Source of the DNA: Streptosporangiaceae bacterium
Lineage (GTDB): Bacteria; Actinomycetota; Actinomycetes; Streptosporangiales; Streptosporangiaceae
NCBI GenBank assembly: GCA_030040815.1
Contig: JASHSZ010000703.1
Coordinates: 1-6,646, forward strand
Length of the DNA: 6,646 nucleotides
Reading direction: 5' to 3'
The first letter of the stretch is position 1, and each line of letters starts with the position of its first letter. Of this stretch, positions 5,841-6,646 are shown piece after piece. The position numbers and the translations under genes were made by a program. The notes under the pieces are model-generated. The model was not told the origin of the DNA, did no database searches, and worked only from the letters and a program-made list of their open reading frames with translations.

Positions 5841-6124
5841 TGCGCCTGAAGATCGCTCCGCGCCGCCGCGACCTGGTCTGCCAGCAAGCCGTCGAGCTCG
5901 TGACCGATTACATTGAGGGCGCGCTGAGCCGGGCAGACCGGCGCCGGTTCGAGGCGCACCTGGCCGGCTGCCCGCACTGCACCGAATACCTGGCGCAGAT
6001 GCGGGCCACCATCGAGCTCACCGGCAGGATCACGCCGGAAGACCTGACGCCGCAGATGCGCGCAGAGTTCACCGAACTGTACCGGCGCTGGCGCGCCGAT
6101 CCCGGCGAGCCCTGGCGGCAGTGA
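5840..6124 (+). CDS. Soluble zinc-binding anti-sigma factor (zf-HC2 / ZAS type)
   Basis: A 94-residue cytoplasmic protein with the zinc-binding anti-sigma (ZAS) signature: Cys14, His40, Cys44 and Cys47 (H-x3-C-x2-C in HLAGCPHC), preceded by ELVTDYIEGAL typical of the zf-HC2 domain. In this family (RsrA, ChrR types) the domain holds the sigma factor inactive until thiol oxidation or another signal releases zinc or changes the fold. Here no transmembrane segment follows, so sensing would be inside the cytoplasm. The C-terminus (residues 66-94) is short and charged, with aromatic residues at the end (LYRRWRADPGEPW). The ATG at 5840 shares one base with the sigma stop, so both are made together in near equal amounts. 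Start is firm because the zinc domain begins at once. Confidence 0.92.
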   Translation: MRLKIAPRRRDLVCQQAVELVTDYIEGALSRADRRRFEAHLAGCPHCTEYLAQMRATIELTGRITPEDLTPQMRAEFTELYRRWRADPGEPWRQ

Positions 6125-6165
6125 CCTGGCAGCGGGCTCGGCTATTCGCCATGCCAGGCGCTGCC
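6125..6165. terminator. Possible bidirectional terminator region between convergent genes
   Basis: Two alternative inverted repeats overlap the 17-bp gap and the end of the LuxR gene: CCTGGCA (6125-6131) with TGCCAGG (6152-6158), and GGCAGCG (6128-6134) with CGCTGCC (6159-6165). They use shared bases, so only one could form at a time; loops of 20 and 24 bases make both modest. No T tract follows. Position between two convergent stops makes a transcription end here plausible, but the structure is weak. Confidence 0.25.
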
Positions 6166-6646
6166 CACGTCCGCCGGGGAAAGGGGGACACGGTCGAGCT
6201 GGCTGCGGGACGTGACGCGGAGTTTGGCGAAGACCTTGCGCAGGTGGTACTGGACGGTATGGGCGCTGATGTACAGCCGGGCGCCGATCTCCGGGTTCGA
6301 CAGCCCGTCTCGGGCCAGCCGGGCGATCTGCGTCTCCTGCGCAGTGAGCTGCTCGTTCGGCGAGCCGACCGCGCGCCTGCGGACGGTTTCGCCGGTGGCC
6401 GCCAGTTCGCGCCTGGCACGCTCGGCGAATGCCGCGACTCCCATCGAGTCCAGCATGCCGAAGGCTGTCCGCAGCTGGTCGCGCGCGTCGGTGCGGCGGC
6501 GCTCTCGCCGCAGCCATTCCCCGTAGAGCAAGTGGGCCCGGGCGAGGCAGATTCGCAGCCCGGTCCGCTGCAGCCGGCTGATTGCCTCGCGGTAGCGGTC
6601 GTCGGCCTCGGCGCCGCCGCTGAGCAGCGCGCGCGCCCGCGCCTGG
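6142..6646 (-). CDS. LuxR-type transcriptional regulator, C-terminal part (cut by right edge)
   Basis: The visible 167 residues are the C-terminal end of what looks like a large ATP-binding LuxR (LAL, MalT-like) regulator. The first part, DDRYREAISRLQRTG ... LARAHLLYGEWLRRERRR, then DARDQLRTAFGMLDSMG and FAERARRELAATGETVRRR, is the tetratricopeptide-like helical ending usual before the DNA-binding domain in this family. The LuxR helix-turn-helix follows: LTAQETQIARLARDGLSNPE, IGARLYISAHTVQYHLRKVF and AKLRVTSRSQL. The recognition helix has AHTVQYHL where the family usually has PRTVEYHL, a departure at positions that may contact DNA. The start and any ATPase part lie beyond the window. It converges on the anti-sigma gene with a 17-bp gap, so it is not in that operon. 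Confidence 0.9.
   Translation of the reverse strand, partial: QARARALLSGGAEADDRYREAISRLQRTGLRICLARAHLLYGEWLRRERRRTDARDQLRTAFGMLDSMGVAAFAERARRELAATGETVRRRAVGSPNEQLTAQETQIARLARDGLSNPEIGARLYISAHTVQYHLRKVFAKLRVTSRSQLDRVPLSPADVGSAWHGE

Noticed and set aside
5354..6517. 387-codon minus-strand open frame across sigma, anti-sigma and LuxR genes
   Set aside because: It is antisense to two motif-bearing genes and out of frame with the LuxR domain; its sequence is Arg/Ala/Ser-rich with no domain.
1..6646. Insertion sequence, phage or CRISPR signals
   Set aside because: I found no transposase or integrase motifs, no terminal inverted repeats flanking a gene, and no regularly spaced repeats.

Overview
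The window is GC-rich DNA with strongly G/C-biased third codon positions. An ECF sigma/zinc anti-sigma pair, a LuxR-type regulator of the large actinobacterial kind, a GMC oxidoreductase, a VapBC-type toxin-antitoxin pair and traces of acyl-CoA dehydrogenase and (tentatively) F420-type nitroreductase genes point to an actinomycete chromosome. I cannot name the genus from sequence alone.

Layout. Bases 1-804 (+) hold the C-terminal part of a GMC-family flavin oxidoreductase, cut by the left edge. Next comes about 270 bp of gene debris, including the last 48 codons of an acyl-CoA dehydrogenase on the minus strand (788-934). Bases 1071-1738 (-) hold a complete toxin-antitoxin operon: a Phd/YefM-type antitoxin followed by a PIN-domain toxin with TGATG stop/start overlap. 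A perfect inverted repeat sits on the antitoxin start codon. Bases 1756-2374 have no intact gene, only decayed segments. Bases 2375-3001 (-) encode a DUF4389 membrane protein with two repeats. Bases 3002-3355 look non-coding, and about 3356-3884 (-) is a broken SAM-dependent methyltransferase gene.

The right half is intact and compact: a secreted beta-propeller (lactonase-like) protein (4019-5173), an ECF sigma factor (5235-5840) and a soluble zinc-binding anti-sigma factor (5840-6124), all on the plus strand and probably co-transcribed. Converging on them from the right edge is the C-terminal part of a large LuxR-type regulator (6142-6646, -).

How they work together. Sigma factor and anti-sigma are translationally coupled and should form a regulatory switch. 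The secreted propeller is a candidate output of that sigma factor or a part of its signalling. The left two thirds looks like a place where gene remnants accumulate around a self-regulating toxin-antitoxin module. I found no RNA gene, CRISPR array, insertion sequence or phage gene.
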